This document shows positions 15,639 to 18,182 of a stretch of DNA of 18,182 nucleotides, piece after piece. The position numbers and the translations under genes are program-made. This stretch comes from RYN-433 sp036558265. Lineage in GTDB: Bacteria; Planctomycetota; Phycisphaerae; Tepidisphaerales; Tepidisphaeraceae. The first letter of the stretch is position 1; each line of letters begins with the position of its first letter. Under the pieces are notes generated by a model, which was not told the origin of the DNA, made no database searches, and saw nothing but the letters and a program-made list of their open reading frames with translations. Where the stretch lies: assembly GCA_036558265.1 (NCBI GenBank), contig DATBFY010000284.1, forward strand, positions 1-18,182, read 5' to 3'.

Positions 15639-16973
15639 TTGCTGTCTCACAAGAGCGAGCGGACGTCGACCGGGGGGACACGATGGCGCGCGGCGCCCGC
15701 GGTGGTCTTTCGGGCGACCTGCGCGGCGGCGCTGCTGAGCATCGCCGGCCGCGCCGACGCGGTGAGCTGGTGGCTCCCCGCCAATTACTCGCGCCACGGC
15801 GTGGAGATGGACTACCTCTTCACGCTGGTGTTCATCATCACCTCCGTCGTGATGCTGGGCGTGTTCGCGGCGATGGTCTACTTCCTGGTGCGCTACCGCC
15901 ACGACCCTAACCGCAAGAAGGCCCACTTCACCCACGGCAATACGAAGATCGAGATGCTCTGGACGATCGTCCCGGCGATCATCCTGATCGTGATCTCGCT
16001 CTATTCCAAGGGAGTCTGGGACCGCTATCGCCACGGCGACGAGGTGGACCACAGCGCCAAGCCCGCGCGGCTGCTGGTGATCGGCCAGCAGTTCCAGTGG
16101 AACGTGGTCTACGCCGGGCCGGACGGGAAGCTCGGGCGGTACCTGGTCTATCCCAAGCCGACGGACCGCGTGTGGCCCAAGAATGCCGACGGCACGGCCA
16201 AGACGTTCAGCTTCGGCAAGTACCAGGACACCAAGGGCCCGGCGGACATGCCGTTCGATGATGCCCTGGGGGCGATCAACGCCTACATCGACCAGGAGAA
16301 CCCGCTGGGCAAGGTCTTCGACGATCCCGACGGCAAGGACGATAACTTCGACCCGCAGCCGGGCCGGCCGATCGAGATCCCCAAGGGCCGCCCGGTCGAG
16401 GTGCAGCTCTCGAGCAAGGACGTCATCCACGACTTTTTCCTGCCCAACATGCGGGTGAAGCTGGACGCGGTGCCCGGCCTTCGGGGTGTGCTCAACTTCA
16501 CCGCGACGCAGACCAGCAAGGAAGTGCAGGGCCTGCCCGAGAACCGCCGGACGTACACCGACCTGGACGCGCTGGCGGCGTCGCTTGCGGATCCCGTCGT
16601 CGCCACGATGCTGCTCGACGTCAACGAGAAAAGCCAACCCAAGGCGCCGGACGCCAAGAGCGCCGGCACCGCTTTCGACCGCAACGCCGGCGAGTGGAAG
16701 TACAACGACAAGGAAGGCAAGACGATCATCCGCGAAGGCCAGCCGCTCACCAAGGAACGCGTCGCGCAGCTCAAGGCGATCGGTGTGAAGGAGATCACGA
16801 TCTACCGCCCGCAATTCGACCTGGTCTGCGAAGAGTTGTGCGGCCAGGGCCACGGCAAGATGCAGGGGCGCGTGATCGTGATTACGCCCGAGGAGTTCGT
16901 CCAAAAGTACGAGACGGCATCGGATTCGGCGTCGGGCAAGGCCGACGACCGGACGGCGGTCACGCGACGGTAG
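15639..16973 (+). CDS. coxB: Cytochrome c oxidase subunit II
   Basis: Subunit II takes electrons from a periplasmic donor through a binuclear CuA centre and passes them to subunit I. The start is TTG at 15639: AGGAG lies six bases upstream (15628-15632), and the next in-frame ATG would remove the N-terminus including the signal-like segment. The product has 444 residues. Two membrane helices lie near 59-86 and 105-123, and the CuA domain follows. All CuA ligands are present: H264 in DVIHDFFLP, and C397, E399, C401, H405, M408 in the CxExCxxxHxxM motif. Two insertions lengthen the domain: about 50 residues between QW (153-154) and VIH, and about 90 between DAVPG (276-280) and C397. No heme c motif is fused. 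The gene is followed by coxA after 76 bases and is probably co-transcribed with it. Confidence 0.96.
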   Translation: MLSHKSERTSTGGTRWRAAPAVVFRATCAAALLSIAGRADAVSWWLPANYSRHGVEMDYLFTLVFIITSVVMLGVFAAMVYFLVRYRHDPNRKKAHFTHGNTKIEMLWTIVPAIILIVISLYSKGVWDRYRHGDEVDHSAKPARLLVIGQQFQWNVVYAGPDGKLGRYLVYPKPTDRVWPKNADGTAKTFSFGKYQDTKGPADMPFDDALGAINAYIDQENPLGKVFDDPDGKDDNFDPQPGRPIEIPKGRPVEVQLSSKDVIHDFFLPNMRVKLDAVPGLRGVLNFTATQTSKEVQGLPENRRTYTDLDALAASLADPVVATMLLDVNEKSQPKAPDAKSAGTAFDRNAGEWKYNDKEGKTIIREGQPLTKERVAQLKAIGVKEITIYRPQFDLVCEELCGQGHGKMQGRVIVITPEEFVQKYETASDSASGKADDRTAVTRR

Positions 16974-16985
16974 CCTCCGCCCGGT

Positions 16986-17040
16986 GCGGAACGCGTCCGC
17001 CGCGCCTGATGATCCATGAGAATGTTCCGCCCAGCGGAAC
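16986..17040 (+). promoter_or_regulatory. Two hairpins with shared GCGGAAC motif before coxA
   Basis: GTTCCGC (17024-17030) and GCGGAAC (17034-17040) form a perfect 7-bp stem with a CCA loop, ending nine bases before the coxA ATG. Upstream, GCGGA (16986-16990) pairs with TCCGC (16996-17000), and GCGGAAC recurs at 16986-16992, so alternative pairings are possible. The coxA start has only an AGGA one base away from the ATG, too close for a normal ribosome site. The fold may control coxA translation or process the coxB-coxA mRNA. Confidence 0.5.
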
Positions 17041-17049
17041 CTACAGGAT

Positions 17050-18182
17050 ATGAGCGCAGTTTTCCCCACGAGCACGGTCACGCGTCACGGCGGCAACGGC
17101 GACCACCACGACGGCGCCGACGGCGACAGCCACGGGCATCACGGCGACGTCGGCTTCCTCAAGAAGTACGTCTTCTCCGTGGATCACAAGGTCATCGGCA
17201 TCCAGTTCCTGTTCCTGGGGCTGATGTTCATGGTCGTCGGCGGACTGCTGGCGATGCTGATCCGCTGGCAACTGGCCTGGCCCGACGCCGAGACGCAGTG
17301 GCGGGATCACCCCGTCCCGATCCTGTCGCGCACGTTGTGGTCGAAGGTCGCGCCGACCGAGCGGCTGGGTGCGATCGCCAGCGTGGACGCGGCGAACAAA
17401 ACGGTGACCGTCGAGAACATCGACACCTACGACGTGCGTCCGGGCGACGCGGTCACGGTCAAGGCATCGGGCGGTCAGACCGTCCAGGGCGAAGTGCGGG
17501 AAGTCGAGCATCACCACGCGCTGATCGACGTCGGCGGCGCTGCGCCCGCGGGCACGGCGTTAAAGGCCGGCGATACCGTCCTGGGCAAGCGCCAGCCCGG
17601 CTCGATGCCGCCGGACTTCTACACGATGATCTTCTCGATGCACGGGACGATCATGATCTTCTTCGTGATTATCCCCCTGCTGGTGGGCACGTTCGGGAAT
17701 TACCTGATTCCGCTCAAGATCGGCGCGCCCGACATGGCCTTCCCGTTCCTGAACGGGATGGCGTTCTGGTCGGCGCTGCCCGCCGGAGCTGTCATCGTGG
17801 CCAGCTTTTTTATGCCTTCGGGCGCGGCGCAGGCGGGGTGGACGGTTTACCCGCCGCTCAGCTCGATCATCGCCAACGGCGAGATGGGCAAGCCGTGGGA
17901 TGAGAGCGCGTGGCTGGCCTATCAGCGGCCGCGCACACCGGTCGAGCGCATCGGTTCTTTCCTCCGGATCGGCGGACCGATCGTGGAGCTCGGGGATGCG
18001 AAGTTCGCGGTCAATTCGCTCACCGCCCCCCTGCCGGTCGGGACGAGTCCGACACTCGCGGAAAAGGCCGCCAACGCCGCCCGCGCCGCGGTCACCGATT
18101 ACGCGAAACACAACCACGTTGACCTCAAGAACGTCAACGTGCAGGTCAAAACCGAGGGCGAAGGCAAATCGCTTCTGTCGAT
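17050..18182 (+). CDS. coxA: Cytochrome c oxidase subunit I, 3' end outside window
   Basis: The frame is open from ATG 17050 to the window end (377 codons, then two bases); an in-frame stop at 17017 rules out a start further up. Subunit I is the membrane core that reduces oxygen at heme a3-CuB. Seen here are a His/Asp/Gly-rich N-tail (13-33), the conserved VDHKVIGIQFLF before helix 1 (47-72), helix 2 with the heme a ligand H198 in SMHGTIM, the GNYLIPLKIGAPDMAFP signature (216-232), helix 3 and GWTVYPPLS (263-271). The CuB histidines and heme a3 ligand would lie further right. Two insertions are unusual: about 90 residues between helices 1 and 2 (98-185, with beta-like stretches such as VRPGDAVTVKASG), and at least 100 soluble residues after YPPLS (273-377) where helix 4 is expected. 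Both should face the periplasm. Confidence 0.96.
   Translation, partial: MSAVFPTSTVTRHGGNGDHHDGADGDSHGHHGDVGFLKKYVFSVDHKVIGIQFLFLGLMFMVVGGLLAMLIRWQLAWPDAETQWRDHPVPILSRTLWSKVAPTERLGAIASVDAANKTVTVENIDTYDVRPGDAVTVKASGGQTVQGEVREVEHHHALIDVGGAAPAGTALKAGDTVLGKRQPGSMPPDFYTMIFSMHGTIMIFFVIIPLLVGTFGNYLIPLKIGAPDMAFPFLNGMAFWSALPAGAVIVASFFMPSGAAQAGWTVYPPLSSIIANGEMGKPWDESAWLAYQRPRTPVERIGSFLRIGGPIVELGDAKFAVNSLTAPLPVGTSPTLAEKAANAARAAVTDYAKHNHVDLKNVNVQVKTEGEGKSLLS

Noticed and set aside
14541..17081. Minus-strand open frame of 846 codons across the cupredoxin and coxB genes
   Set aside because: It is His/Arg/Leu-rich shadow sequence opposite two well-supported genes and crosses their promoter and terminator. 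High GC content makes such long false frames common.

Overview
The window reads as a fragment of a GC-rich planctomycete chromosome, most likely from the class Phycisphaerae. This is inferred from three traits: proteins ending in PEP-CTERM sorting tails, one of them combined with a dockerin-type repeat; a very large autotransporter-type beta-strand-repeat protein; and a secreted redoxin/cytochrome c/copper-monooxygenase-like fusion next to aa3-type cytochrome oxidase genes with long insertions. No rRNA, tRNA, CRISPR array, insertion sequence or phage gene was seen. Thirteen or so hairpins, promoters and repeats are listed with modest confidence.

Left part (1-6.8 kb): a giant minus-strand surface protein gene fills 1-3765 and runs off the left edge, so its C-terminus is missing. 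Across a 283-bp divergent region lies a CHAD-domain protein (4049-5113). It is followed by a small PEP-CTERM protein (5266-6069) and a small secreted protein of unknown function (6185-6796).

Middle part (6.8-12.5 kb): a LutA-like cysteine-rich (CCG-domain) protein on the minus strand is divergent from an intracellular GH78 (alpha-L-rhamnosidase-like) protein whose expected acid-catalyst motif looks degenerate. The gap between them holds a roughly 100-bp inverted-repeat element. Next come a secreted trypsin-like protease with a dockerin-type repeat and a PEP-CTERM tail, and a convergent TPR lipoprotein.

Right part (12.5 kb to the right edge): a copper- and heme-rich cluster on the plus strand. 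It contains a redoxin/cytochrome c/PHM-like copper protein, an amicyanin-like cupredoxin with a C-terminal CxxC tail, a strong terminator hairpin, then coxB and coxA (coxA truncated by the right edge). Together these look like the start of a respiratory terminal-oxidase locus with extra periplasmic electron-transfer or copper-handling proteins. Both oxidase subunits carry large extra soluble segments on the outer face of the membrane. Every gap between genes is shorter than 300 bases.
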